Source: Paramacrobiotus metropolitanus | Taxonomy: Eukaryota > Tardigrada > Eutardigrada > Parachela > Macrobiotidae | Direction: 5' to 3' | NCBI RefSeq assembly: GCF_019649055.1 | Contig: NW_026570261.1 | Span: 868,001 to 932,000, forward strand | DNA: 64,000 nt | Shown here: positions 11,087 through 22,491 of the stretch, in pieces | Position numbering within the stretch: position 1 is the stretch's first letter | Layout of the letters: each line of letters begins with the position of its first letter | Notes under the pieces: model-generated | What the model was told of the DNA's origin: nothing | What the model saw: only the letters and a program-made list of their open reading frames with translations | The model's database searches: none | Made by a program: the position numbers and the translations under genes

Positions 11087-12153
11087 CCTGTAAAAGGTGA
11101 CGAGAAAATTGACACAACGGTTTAACTTTAATCAATATCGCCGCTATTCCAACTGTTACCAGTGCATTAGAGTTACCCTTATACAAGTTTCTGTGGTCTC
11201 TTAAGACTTCGAAAAAATCTTGTTTCACATCGCCGGCAGATATAAACCCATCCAATGGGTTCGCTGCTCCACCATACGATTAAATCTGGCAACGACACGT
11301 GTCACGCAAGTTTTATGAAACTCGAGTTCTGGTGCAGGATAAGTTCTAACTGTTAATACTGGTTGATCATAGAAGTGTCTTCATATCTTCGACTGTTAAT
11401 CTTGGTCATTAAAATTGAATTGTTTCTCTGCCGGCTTATCGCTGGCTCTAAACAATTACTTCTTTCAAAAAGGTAAGTTTAAATTACAGTCAAACACCAA
11501 ACTTATACCAAACTTCTCCCACGGAGAGTAATGTGAAACTAACTGCTTCCAACTTTACACAACAACTGCAATGGCCTGTGGCTTTTTTTCCGCGTATACA
11601 GTAAATCGGCAAAATAAAACAAAAAAATTAATAAAATTATCTCTTTATAGATTATGTACCTCTTTAGTAGGCTTCTGTAAGTGAATTCTCGCGGAAAAAT
11701 TCTTTCGTTGCAGCAAAGAAAGGATTTCATATCAGAAGAGTCATAACGGTTATCAGGGGTAAATACTGATACACGCGTATAGCAGCCGCTGGCACATTAT
11801 TTCACAAGCTAAACGCGTAAATGCTAAACGTGTTTGCGCTTCTTCAATATCTAATGCAACTAAAAGATTTACGGCCACACTCCACAGTAGTTCTACAGCT
11901 AATGCAGTTATGCTTAGGTATCTTATCGGGTGCGCGCACTATGTTGTTGAAGTACATCGCCACAGCGCATCTTTCCGTTACGATCGCGCTACATGGTCGC
12001 GTTCAGTCTAACTAATTTTTTTCTCAATTCCACGTACTTATCAACAGGCTGTCTCACCGAGGGAAGCTCAATAAACGAAACCGAAAACATCATCCCATTT
12101 TCTTGAGCTATTCGCCCTTTTCAAACGCCATTGTGATTTTTACTGGGTTTGTG
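11087..12153. other. Intergenic DNA between divergent kinase copies
   Basis: This lies between the 5' ends of a minus-strand kinase (11086) and a plus-strand pseudogene (12154), so promoters would be here. No gene is supported. A 65-codon minus-strand frame at 11058-11255 has a short hydrophobic stretch but no recognised domain. Confidence 0.45.
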
Positions 12154-14190
12154 ATGGGGAACATCAGTTCCAGTGCAGTGGTAGATTCAGTTCCATTGGT
12201 ACGAGTGGAACAGACTGGTAGCAATATGCAGTACCGATTTTCACGTGATGATCTTATTGGAAAGGGAATGTTTGGAATCGTATACAAAGCCAGAGTTTCA
12301 AAACGTGGCGATTATACAGGAGAAAATGTTGTTGCTGTCAAAGTGGTACACCTTGATGCGAATTCTGAAGCTTTTTGCAACACAGAAAAATGGGCAAGAA
12401 TCCTGTCGGGATTAAAAAGGCTCATATATCTGCAGCATCAACATCTCGTAGTTTATCATAAAGTTTCGATTTTCAAAGATTCCCGCGGGGCTACATTTGA
12501 GCTGGCAATGGATTACTGTCAAGGTAACACGATACTCATGCATTAGATGCATAGCAGCTCTTCGGTAACCAGATTCGATATCATACGTAAACGTTTTCTA
12601 GACGATCTGGCTTCTTTTCTCGAAAACGCTGAACGAAACAGGAGCTTGGTAACAACTTATAGAAAAGTGGTTCGGCTCGCAAAGGACATTACCTGGCTTC
12701 TTCTCGAAAACGCTGAACGGAAACAGGAACCTGCAAATATTCTAGTGGTTCGACCACAAATGACAGGGAAATGCTTCTAATTTGCATCAAAATATTGGGC
12801 GACCTAAAACCTGCAAATATTCTAGGTAACAAATGGTGAAATGCTTACGTGATCAGGTTACATTGAAGTGCAAATGTTCTGGAACATAACCCACTTACAA
12901 AACCATGTCGCCGGAGAAAACTTTTACTTTGAAATTGATAATGCTGAATTTGAGTTTTTGCAATGCTGAAATAAAAATGGCGAGAAAATTTTTAAAAATG
13001 GCATTTTTGAGATAAATTCTCTTAATCAATCAACGTTTAATCATGTTACGTGCCATTTGTGAGCGCCGACATTCCTGAGCACTTAGCCGTTCTCATCCGA
13101 CAGTGTTGCGAGCTCTTGAATAAAGATTGAATAACCTAAGGAACAAAAAAGTTTTTGTTGTGCTTTTGTTAACCAGTTTGTTAATACTGGATCCCTTACC
13201 CAACTCTTTTAGAGTTCGGGTGTGTAACGTGCCAACGTCGATAAATTCACTGTCGGCCCATAATATTCAGTTTTCTAGTGCAGGAACCGAAATAATGTTG
13301 ATAGAGTGGGCGAATAATTCAGATTGCGGAAATGTGAAATGTCACTTCATAAACGTGAGCAATGGATCGCATCGCACACTACGGTCTTCTTTGCTGATAC
13401 GCCACATGCCAGCCGTTGTAGTCAAACCCAAGATTTATTTCTATGACGGCAGGTTCTTTGCGGAAATGGATATTCATGACGGGAGTGTTGTGCCCCTGAA
13501 GACTCCTCCTTTCAGAGCTAAGTACGCAGCAAATGTTTGCGTTGCACAATTATTATACATCACATAACGCAGCATACAAAGTGTAACAGTATTTTTTGTT
13601 GCAGCACTCGTTCATCTATAGAAGCAGCTGCAAAATGTCGCAAGCAGATATTTTATATAAAAGGTTTAAATTTGGAACGGTATGATACGAGATCCAATGA
13701 ATGGTATTCTTCTTTCCCACGTTTGGAAAAACGTCGACGGAAATTTGCTATGGCTGTGCCGAGCGGATACGTATACATCCTTGGCGGAGATTTCGGGACA
13801 GACTCTGAGTTTGTTCCCACAAATAACTGTATTCGTTTGAATATAAAATTTGCGACGTGGGAAGGGATAAAGCCGCTTCGATAGCCAAGATTTGAACACG
13901 TTGCTTTCGTAATCAGGGATAGAGTGTACGTTTTCGGCGGCAAAGATGCTGAAGGAGAACCGGCGACATCAGTGGAGTTCTACGACATTTACCGTGACAC
14001 AGGATGGACCGAGGTCGCATTATCAGATAAAGATAAGGGACTAATGGTAGATATGGCCGGTTTATGTCAAGGATTTTGGGCTAAAACAGCCACTGTATGT
14101 GTTACTCTGGATGACGATGCGTCAGCAGATGTTGTTAGCTCACCTGCACATTGGATCCAGCATCTTAAGCTTTCGACAGTTTTTCAGTGA
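12154..14190 (+). pseudogene. Kinase-kelch pseudogene with scrambled catalytic region
   Basis: Exon 1 (12154-12523) is intact and starts MGNISS, again a myristoylation pattern, with GKGMFGIVYKA and VAVKV and ending at the family's phase-1 donor. Exon 2 begins near 12601 (DDLASFLENAERN) but soon decays: LLLENAER is repeated, DLKPANIL appears twice in different frames (about 12730 and 12800), an MSPE piece appears near 12905, and the C-lobe end (PFVSADIPEHLAVLIRQC) is followed by TGA at 13126. The kelch part continues from 13127, crosses a GT-AG intron (13522-13604), and reads RRKFAMAVPSGYVYILGG. It then meets an in-frame TAG (13882-13884) exactly where the intact copy has Gln in KPLRQPRY. After that, VYVFGG and the tail to 14190 are intact. 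It cannot make the full protein. Confidence 0.87.
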
Positions 14191-16320
14191 TTTTAAACTG
14201 CAGAACGGAATAAAGTGGTGAAACTTTATTTTTGAAAATGTACAGTCGATTTATTTAAGGGAGTAATTTTTTTTCAGCACGCGAGAGGGTAAAGGTAATC
14301 TGTACCAGTACGGTGCATATGTGCGGTTGGCAATAAGCATTTGTTGTCGTCGTCGCTGCACTATAATGCACCACGGTGCAAACGTGTCTGTTTTAAACTA
14401 CTAATACCAAAAACTACTAATACAATCTGACTAAATGAGGAGGCTACGGTCTATGTTAAAAAGCCAGCGAACAGCCTTTTTTGCCCGCTGAGGCTGGTTG
14501 ATCAATGCAGCTTCTCTGCTATGACTATAAATAGACCGAAGACAGCGGATTCCAGTGCTGCCAAAAAGCGCAAGCTGAATGCTGCCTTGCTGTATCGATC
14601 GATCGGCACATGTGTGTGCGAGTGGGTTAATCCGCTCGCATTCACTTACACGCGTACGAGTGTGGCTGTCTGTGCGCGTACTAGCTGTACAAAGTCACTA
14701 CAAACCGGTTTTCGCTGTCTTCGCCAAACGCATTATCCTAAACCCGTAGCTTCCTTTCTTGCTCGCATTGTATGTCAGAAAAAAAGGACATAAAGTCTGC
14801 AGAACTTAGTGCACCCTTGTGCACGCATTGCACAGTACGGTGCAGTCTGTCTGTAGTGCAAAATAAACCGAGCATTAATGTCGTCCTCGTTGTTACCATA
14901 TTGCATTGCACTACTGTGTCCGTAACAATTGCCCACGGCTGCTTCTTGTGTGCAACAAAGACTTTGTCATTGCCGCCGTTGCCTTGCATAGCAACAAAGT
15001 TATTGCAACAATCATTTACGGGCGGTTCGCAATTTTCCGTAATTTTTTTTATATCACAGTACACCGTGCAAGCAGTTTGCAAGCTCGTAATTCTTATCTT
15101 TGGTATTATTGCGAGTACTATATTTTGTTTTGTCGTCGTAGCCGTGCCGCAACAAGCCCGTTATGTCGGCGTTCCAACACATATTCATAGCACTGTACGA
15201 TACTGCAAAGAACTATTTTGCAAAATAGTGTAAATTAAGTACTGCATTGCTTTTAAATGTCTCAGCGCTTGATCGTCTGTTTCGGCTTGTTCGGCGTTGT
15301 TCGGGAAGGTCCTTTTGAGGTGCTTTAGGACTTTGAGTATTTAAAGTATTGCACTTTAAAGTTTAAAGGCTAAGCCATACTTTAAAGTAAACAGTACTTC
15401 AAAGTTTTAAAATACAGCATGCCAAAGGACCTTCCCAACATTTTCAAAACAAAAAAGCTGAGACATTAAAATTGCAGTACTTTACTTTAAAGTACTGCAA
15501 TACTTTGAAATGCCTCAGCGCTTAATAGTTTGTTTCGGCTTGCTAAAGTGCAACAGTAATTTTAAAGTACTGCTGTACTTTTAAAGTACTGCAATACTTT
15601 AAAATCCCTCAGCGCTTGATCGTCTGTTTCGGCTTGTTCGGCGTTGTTCGGGAAGGTCACTTTGGCGCTGCAGTAATTGTATTTTGTACATCAGAGTATG
15701 TGACGTATAAAATACAGCGTACAATAGCCAGTACTTACTACTTAGCGTTAAGATCGACGATTTCTACACAACAATATAATACAAGTTACAGCAAATGTTG
15801 CTGCCAGCGGCTGCATGTGCTGTCACGGGTACTGTACCTGCATTCCTGATCACATTCCCCTTATTTTTACCAGGGGCGTGGGTAATACATGGTTGTGCAG
15901 TACCCAATATGGGCGCCTACCCGACGACGACGTAGTTCGACGAGAAAATACCAGTGAACTGCAACAAGGCCCACGGAGAGATGAGGAATCACAACATCAG
16001 TCAACAGTGCATTACTCGGCACATCCATAAATAAAGTAGTTGACAATAATACTTACATGCACTGATCTGACACGGCGACGATAAAATTAAATAAATTATT
16101 AGCGTTAACGTAAATACACAAAAACAATGGTGCATGCACCAAAAGCGCACATGCATGCACCAATGGTGCAAAAATGCATGCACCATTGGTACGGATCTTT
16201 ACTGGTGCCATTTAGGCCGTACAGACATTCGAACGTTATGACGGAAAGAGGATTATCTCGGAGAATTGACGTTACTTGACGGAGTGGTACTAGTATTAAT
16301 TTTCGCTCAATACGTTTCGG
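14191..16320. other. Intergenic DNA with direct and palindromic repeats
   Basis: No gene is seen. A roughly 55-bp sequence beginning ctcagcgcttgatcg and ending gttcgggaaggtc occurs at 15258-15312 and 15606-15658, with a partial third copy near 15510; the DNA between is dense in the palindromic words tttaaagt and agtacttt. At 16125-16190 the word gcatgcaccaatggtgca is arranged as overlapping palindromes. Confidence 0.6.
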
Positions 16321-16329
16321 AGGGAACCA

Positions 16330-16410
16330 TAAATAGGGGGAAAAAGCAGTCTAGCCGAACCATTCCCTGTACTGCTGCCGTCAGCCGGGTGGAGTTTTAC
16401 GTGTGTGGCA
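16330..16410 (+). repeat. TATA-containing module, copy 2
   Basis: Contains aaatagggggaaaaa, then cgaacc, then ctgctgccgtcagccgggtgg. The same order of words occurs at 9585-9665 (+) and, inverted, at about 19655-19745. Confidence 0.6.
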
Positions 16411-16470
16411 TTTAACCTTTAATAAGTATCATGGTACAAGTACAAACTATGCACCAGAACGAAACGACGT

Positions 16471-19322
16471 TTACAAAAGAAACACTTCCTCTATGCTATC
16501 CTGATCGGGGATCGTACCCATTACACAAATCGCGTTTCCCCGTTGTATTTGCATAGATATTCGCTGTTTAAAAACCTCTTTCGCCCGTTTTTGGCCAGTT
16601 GAAGTCGCTATACCGTTTCCAACCGTTTCTACTAGCTTTTTAGTACCCTCTCCATAAGGTCCGTAAATTTCGAAGGATGCAGCGACGAGATCGTATCTTT
16701 TTTGCATCCAAGCGTGTTTCGCTAGTTTCTTCCTTTCGGCGAGTTCGGCTGCGGCGCCGGCGTTCACGGAAGTACGGTCAATATACGAGGCTGCCAGCGT
16801 GTCCACGCAGGTAACATCCACTGCCAGCGGTTTTCCGCGCTTCCATGGGATGAGGGTGATCACGTCCGGCCTCTTCTTATCTTTCAGGGATAGACCTTTT
16901 GGTTCCATTCTTGAAGGAAAGCCAGCTGATTTCAGGCCCCGGGTGAATTCCGCGCTGATTCCGTCGTGTCGTGGTAATCTCCCGGCAGACCGCTTACAGC
17001 GAAGTCCGTGCCGGCCGAACTCGTCAACCAGCCCACCACAAACGCACACGTGTGGAGTGACGATCGGTGCTCCCAGACGCAGCGCGACACTTATGCGAAA
17101 AGCGTTGTCATCTAACAGATTACCGAGGCAAGCTGCCGGTAATGCATGGATCCACAGGCCTGCTTCCGGGACTGATACCGCCTTAAGATGCGCAACTTCC
17201 TCCTGGGATGTCCGTAGTGCCGTAAGCCTTGAATACGTCTGCAGGGTTGTGGGAGTGTCCCATGCTTTTTGAATGTGTCGGAAATTCCGGTGGAATTTCG
17301 TCGGTGTCAGCTTCTAACCTCCAGGCGCGCGTGGCGGTGATGACATCCGTTTCCGTCAGTGTGGGGCATAGTTTGCAAATCAGTGGGCGCAGCGAGGAAG
17401 CCGATGCCAGGTAAGCAGAAGGAGCTAGCTTCTCGGTTCGCCTGATCCCCAAACCCCCGAAACGAACAGGAAGGGATGCCTGGAGCCATGTTGGGTGGTC
17501 CATCTTCACGTTGGTAATCGTTTCCACAGCCTCGCGAAATACCTGGTCCAGTCTGTATAGCTCTTGTGGGAACATCCATGCGAGAGAGGTGCGCAAGGTA
17601 TGCACTATTTTTGGCACTCCTAGGCAATTCTTCAACAGGAATAACGCCTGGTGTTTAGGGATTAGCTGCAAGCGGCCGCTCATAATTCCCAACTGGCTGA
17701 TCTTTTCGTTGATCATCGGAATTACGGCGGCTGGTAGAAGAGGGGATCCGAGTAGGGATAGTTTATCAGCTGTCACTATAGCAATTCCGGGGAATAGGCT
17801 GGAGAAATCGTTAGCGGCTGATGTTCGCTGTGTTTCGCTGCCCCCGCACAAGAACACTTCGCACTTCGCGATGTTGACTTCCAGGCCGATTTTTTTAGCT
17901 TCAAGAATCAACAGCTGGAAGTTACGGATCACTTCTGATGGTGTCCCTCCTAATGTCCCATCGTCTATGTACCACGCGTTCAGGTAAGCGTTAAGTTTGC
18001 TGACGATGAACTGCAGAACCAAACAAAACAAAACGGGCCCCAGAGGATCCCCTTGCTGGACGCCGGACTGGGAGGAAATAACTGTTTCTTCTAAAAATAG
18101 GGAAGAATATGCACCGTAACACATTTTCACAAAGGCGTAATATTCCGGGATGACTTCGGCTGTTATCCGTAATACTTCCTCCCGTGACACGCAGTTGAAG
18201 GCGTTGGTAAAATCGATTTTGAGAAGAGCCTTAACGTCACTGCTGTATTGAAGCAGAAAGTATCGTGCAGCGTGGATAACTCCTTCCACACCCCTCTTTA
18301 CTCCGGAACCGAGCTGATGAGGTTGGAGGATCTCCGATGTTACTGATCGAATTCGGGTATCCACTGCCTTGGCAGCAATGCGACGGTATACGTTTCCGAC
18401 GGCGATTGGGCGCAGGCCTCCGTCTTTTTTTGCGTAGGGCAACGAGCCGAGCGCCACATAACAGGGGTATAATGTCCTGTGGTACTGTGCCTGCCAGGAT
18501 GAGGTTAAGCAGGTCCGTCAGGGTATCACACAGATCGGACGCGGCGTCATCCATTCTTGCGCCGATAAGGTCCAGCAAATGTTGTGGGCGTAGGTAATCT
18601 AGGCCGCCAGCGCTGCCACGTGGCATCGCCTCTAAAACTGACAAAACCTCTGCAGGAGTAAGCGGGACAAATGAAGAGGCTGGGGGATCGGTCGGGGGCG
18701 TAGGTAACGGAGCTGCTGGGTGTTTAAGCTTCATGGCCTCTATCACGGCTGGAGTCGTGTCAGCTACAGAGTCCGACGAAAGCAAGGTGCGTACAGCTCC
18801 GGTGACGTTAAAGTCATCGATTTGTATACCCATGCGTCGGGCAATCTCTTCATTAGGAGTAGCGCGCCGAGGCTTCCCGAGAGCATCAGGGTCTTTGCCG
18901 TTGAGCTCCCCGTTCTCAAATTTGGCGATCCGGTCACGGATGTGGGTGGTGATCGAAGTTTTCCGTGACTTTTTATTGGCACCTGGAAGGGAGAGTATCG
19001 CTGATGGGGCGGATAGCAGCTTCAGCCATGCAGAGGAATCATTAGCAGATACGGCGCTCCGAATCAGCTTTGTCAGAGCTATCGCTACGGAGGCGCGTGC
19101 TGCTTTCGGAATACGCCGCATAATTTTCCTCTTAGCGGGGATGAAAGGCGGTGCAGACATCCCGGCTGTATTCAGAGGGGGACCGTGTGCTTGGTTGGGG
19201 GCTTGTGGAGGACCGACAGCGTTCCCCAGTCTCTGCGCTTGGCGTTCCAGGCAGTTCCCACTGCCTAAATGGCTGCCCTGACGCTTGCAGATAAGCTGAC
19301 AGTCGGTGCAGGTCCACGTCAT
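16471..19322 (-). mobile_element. Decayed non-LTR retrotransposon (reverse transcriptase plus restriction-like endonuclease)
   Basis: One long ORF, now broken twice. The N-terminus (ATG at 19322-19320) has a Cys/His cluster, TCTDCQLICKRQGSHLGSGNC region. The reverse transcriptase follows: KKDGGLRPIAVGNVYRR, LLKIDFTNAFNCV, SGVQQGDPLGPVLF and the catalytic WYIDDG. The C-terminus has a CxCGG...GRHGLRC zinc-binding motif and a KRPD...PLAVDVT endonuclease core, and it ends near 16471. The first break is a seven-base T run at 18425-18431 (A7 on the coding strand): six bases would restore LRKKDGG. The second lies near 17270-17300, after which ALRTSQEEV and LGNLLDDNAFR continue in another frame. RLE-type LINEs copy themselves by target-primed reverse transcription. 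No poly-A tail or target duplication was identified. Confidence 0.88.
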
Positions 19323-19654
19323 CGCAGCTACAGAGGGAAACCGCAAGGCAGAATGGGGAGTTCAAAACCCGAGAGAAAGGAACTTACGTAGTACTGGACG
19401 GTGGGGGCCTGATAACTACGGGACGAGCTGCCACGACAGCCTCCGAAAGGATTCCAAAGAAATCCTTCGGACTAGGTCCCGTAGCCACCCATAATACACG
19501 GATGAGGGAAATTAATCATCCGGGGGCAATTGTAATAACCCAGCATCGAAAGATATTCGCAAAATATCCTTTAGACACACGCTCTGTCTAACTCTGTTCA
19601 ACTCGTTTGTGGCTAAACATGGTGCTTATATACCGCGACTGATTTAGCCGCATG

Positions 19655-19745
19655 TACTGCCGTAACATCACACTCCAGTCGGGTGACGGGGGCAGTGCCG
19701 TGAACTGGTTCGACTGATATGGTTTTCCCCCTTATATATATTTCA
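19655..19745 (-). repeat. TATA-containing module, copy 3 (inverted)
   Basis: On the minus strand it reads tatataagggggaaaacc, then cgaacc, then ccgtcacccgactgg, matching the copies at 9585 and 16330. With the 16330 copy it brackets the LINE in inverted orientation. Confidence 0.6.
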
Positions 19746-21083
19746 CATACTGCGCATCCCGCTTTACTGAAATCCAAGAAACTGAAACTCAAACGCCCAG
19801 GTATATCCCATCATATATCTGTACTCGTACCCAATTTCCGTGCATGCATTTGGTAGTAAATGTGAGCAACTATTTGCCGACAACAACCGCCACATTCATA
19901 TAGGGTTTTATCTTTTACGAAAGTGACCGCCATGGCGCTACGGTGTCTACGCAGACCTTCTGCAGTGCTTAAATTGGTCTATCCAAATATCTCGGAAGTC
20001 GGAAACCCGAATTTGTATGCTACGTACGTGCTACGAAACCAAAATTTGCATGTTACGTTTACGTCTTTCGGTCTTTGATAAACGATGGAACGTCACTTTG
20101 TTTACGCAAGCAACACCACACACACCAGAAGACATCACAGTTAAAAAGACTGAAAGAGCACCACAGTGCCAACAGCCAGCAGGAACATTGTGATGCGAAG
20201 CGCTTCAGCGACGCCCGGCTCACAGGAAAAAAGGTAAGTATCCCGGGTGTGGCAATTCCCACCGCTAATCGCACTGCCTTTTAAGAATCAATTCGAGTAC
20301 CACCTTTTGCAGTTCTTACATAATAAGCCAATAAAGGCTTGATGACATATTATCGTATTATCAAACAACCTTCGTCATAACGGCTCTTTCTTTACAATGG
20401 GGCCCCCGATGACCAGAAAAGTATGTAGAAGTACATAGTGTCTCCGTGTTGCAACCGGTCGCGAAATATTCTCGCTCCTTCTTATTGCTGAATTTTGCTT
20501 TTTTTGGTTGTCGATTGAATAATTTCGACCGCAAAAACAATGGGCAAACCGCCAGAGCCGTAACCATGTTTAAGCTCCATCGGCTGGTTTGCTTGAAATT
20601 CAGTAGCACAGTTGAAATGTTTGTAGCGGTTAGTAGTTAGTACTGGCAAATAATGCTGGCTTCTACAGGTAACGAGCGCATAATGTTATGCGAATATCAA
20701 TATGCATTCTGCTGCAATACAGAAATCGATTATTTTAGTTAATTTCAGTTCGAGAAGCCATTGTTCAGAAATAATGTGTGGTCTGTCTTACGATTACATA
20801 CCAGTCGATTATGCACTACGAACCGAAAGCCTTCCCGAAAGATCAGCATTTTCCTGATATAATACCGAAAGTAAAGGGAATGGGTCAACAGGAGAAATTG
20901 AATCCATGTATGTATGTAAATGGAATTTACAACGCTCCAAGCGCAGTGAGCCGGTAAAGGAAAGCCAATGCTGGTAAATAGTTCGTGTATTGTACATCAA
21001 ATGGATTTATCCAGCTTCTGACACAATACATGGCCACTCTCGAGTTAAGCCTTAACGTCATCGCAGGAAATTCTGGTCACCGG
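19746..21083. other. Intergenic DNA, no gene seen
   Basis: Several 60-80 codon frames exist on both strands but none shows a motif or a splice structure that I can support. Confidence 0.45.
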
Positions 21084-21580
21084 GATGAAAGTTATAAGGT
21101 TGGTACATCCGCTTTGGCGAACGCTGCTTATTGCACAATCAACCGGTAGCTGTCCAGGTGATATTTGGGCGATCAAGCAGTGGGTAGACGAAATCTGCGG
21201 GGACGAAAGAACGGTAGACGAAATCTGGGAGCGGCGATCATGTACTCTGTAGATCTACAAACAGGTACGCGTTCATTCATAATCTGTAACCATATTTAAA
21301 AAATTTAACGCAGTGCAGGCAGTTAAACTGTTTAGCGAAAAGCAAAAAATCTTCCAGATTACCCAGAAGTCAACAATTCAGCTGCATTCGAGCAACGCAA
21401 AGAACAGCTGAAGGCGGTGCGGCTACCTGTTTTACCTACAGAGTACCTGATTGCAGCTCCGATCCGGAAGATTTCGTCTACCCATTGCTTGATCGCCCAA
21501 ATATCACCTGTACAGCTACCGGTTGATAGTGCAATAAGCAGCGTTCGCCAAAGCGGATGTTCGAACCTTATAGCTTTCAT
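21084..21580. repeat. Inverted repeat with about 110-bp arms
   Basis: The plus strand at 21084-21195 and the minus strand at 21580-21470 encode nearly the same peptide (HPLWRTLLIA, GDIWAIKQWVDEI), so the DNA arms are about 90% alike in opposite orientation around a roughly 275-bp centre. The peptide has no family I recognise. The conserved frame suggests the arms come from a coding sequence, perhaps of a mobile element. Confidence 0.75.
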
Positions 21581-21950
21581 CCCGGTGTAATAGTTTTTAT
21601 CCTGTGACGATGCGATGATGCAGTTTCATTTTAAGAACTACTTTGCTAGGGATCTGACCAAGAAGACTTAAGCGTTGCCATAGAGGCGATGGCCCAACCA
21701 CCAATCCGCAACATAGTGGCAAATTAGCAAGATTTTGAGTTTTTGACAGGCAAACTCTAGCAGCCCGTTCGTGAACCAATTATCTGATTCCAGTTGAACA
21801 GTCTGAAGACCATTCCAGCCAACGGCAAACTGCGTGAAATGAGATTGATTTTTTTTTCTTTTATGTTTACACATATGTATTATTAATTTTGCTGTCATGT
21901 TCACAAGAACAATTTCACAATAACTCAGAAACGATCACGTTAAGCATCAA

Positions 21951-22491
21951 TCGACAGAGGCGGCCTAATCACAGAGAAAATTCGGTCTAAATTTGTCCCT
22001 ATCGGCCTCGCATCGGCCGGCTTCGAAAGCGAATTAGAACCACAAGGCATCTTCTCAACTGACGGTAAACGACCAGACGGTGTTACCTGACGCCTTGGTA
22101 GAGAGGACGAATGCTGGTATGGGACGCTACTTGCGTCAACACAATGGCCATATCGCACATTATTGCGACATCCGCACAAGCGGGAGCAGCAACAGCTCAG
22201 GCCGAGGAGGGCAAGATCGAGAAATATCGCGATATCGGCCAGGACTTCGTGTTTCGTGCTCTTGGCTTTGAGACGCTCGGACCGCCCGGTCCGGATGCTG
22301 CCCGCACGATAACCGAATTTGGACAGATGATACGACAGGAAACCGGCGAAAAACGAGCCACGGAATACCTTCGCCAACGGATCAGTATCGAAATCCAACG
22401 AGGAAATGCAGCATCGGTCTTGGGACAAATTTAGCGCCGATAGGGACAAATTTAGACCAAATTTTCTCTGTGATTAGGCCGCCTCTGTCGA
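21951..22491. mobile_element. Fold-back element with 56-bp terminal inverted repeats around a LINE fragment
   Basis: The left arm is 21951-22006 (begins tcgacagaggcggcc) and the right arm is 22436-22491. They are inverted copies with one mismatch seen. The inside is almost wholly a fragment of a restriction-like endonuclease LINE on the plus strand. No clear target duplication flanks the arms. Confidence 0.82.
21997..22434 (+). pseudogene. LINE endonuclease fragment
   Basis: The translation shows LASAGFESELEPQG, GKRPDGV, then after a frame break near 22090-22110 LVWDATCVNT, AGAATAQAEEGKIEKYRD, LGFETLGPPGPDA and ISIEIQRGNAASVLGQ. This is the same domain order as the C-terminus of the LINE at 16.5 kb (KRPDV, LAVDVTCVDT, ISMQIQRGNAICVMG), but diverged, so it comes from a related element. 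It lacks reverse transcriptase. Confidence 0.83.

Noticed and set aside
11058-11255. Minus-strand frame with a short hydrophobic stretch upstream of the kinase at 11086
   Set aside because: It overlaps the kinase start in another frame and has no homology or splice link.
14738-15233. Overlapping frames of 94-153 codons on both strands
   Set aside because: Composition follows the local repeat words; no domain, and both strands are equally open.
16125-16190. Repeated gcatgcacc words as a CRISPR-like array
   Set aside because: They are overlapping palindromes without regular spacers, in an animal genome.
17511-17987. 158-codon plus-strand frame inside the LINE
   Set aside because: Antisense shadow of the reverse transcriptase region.
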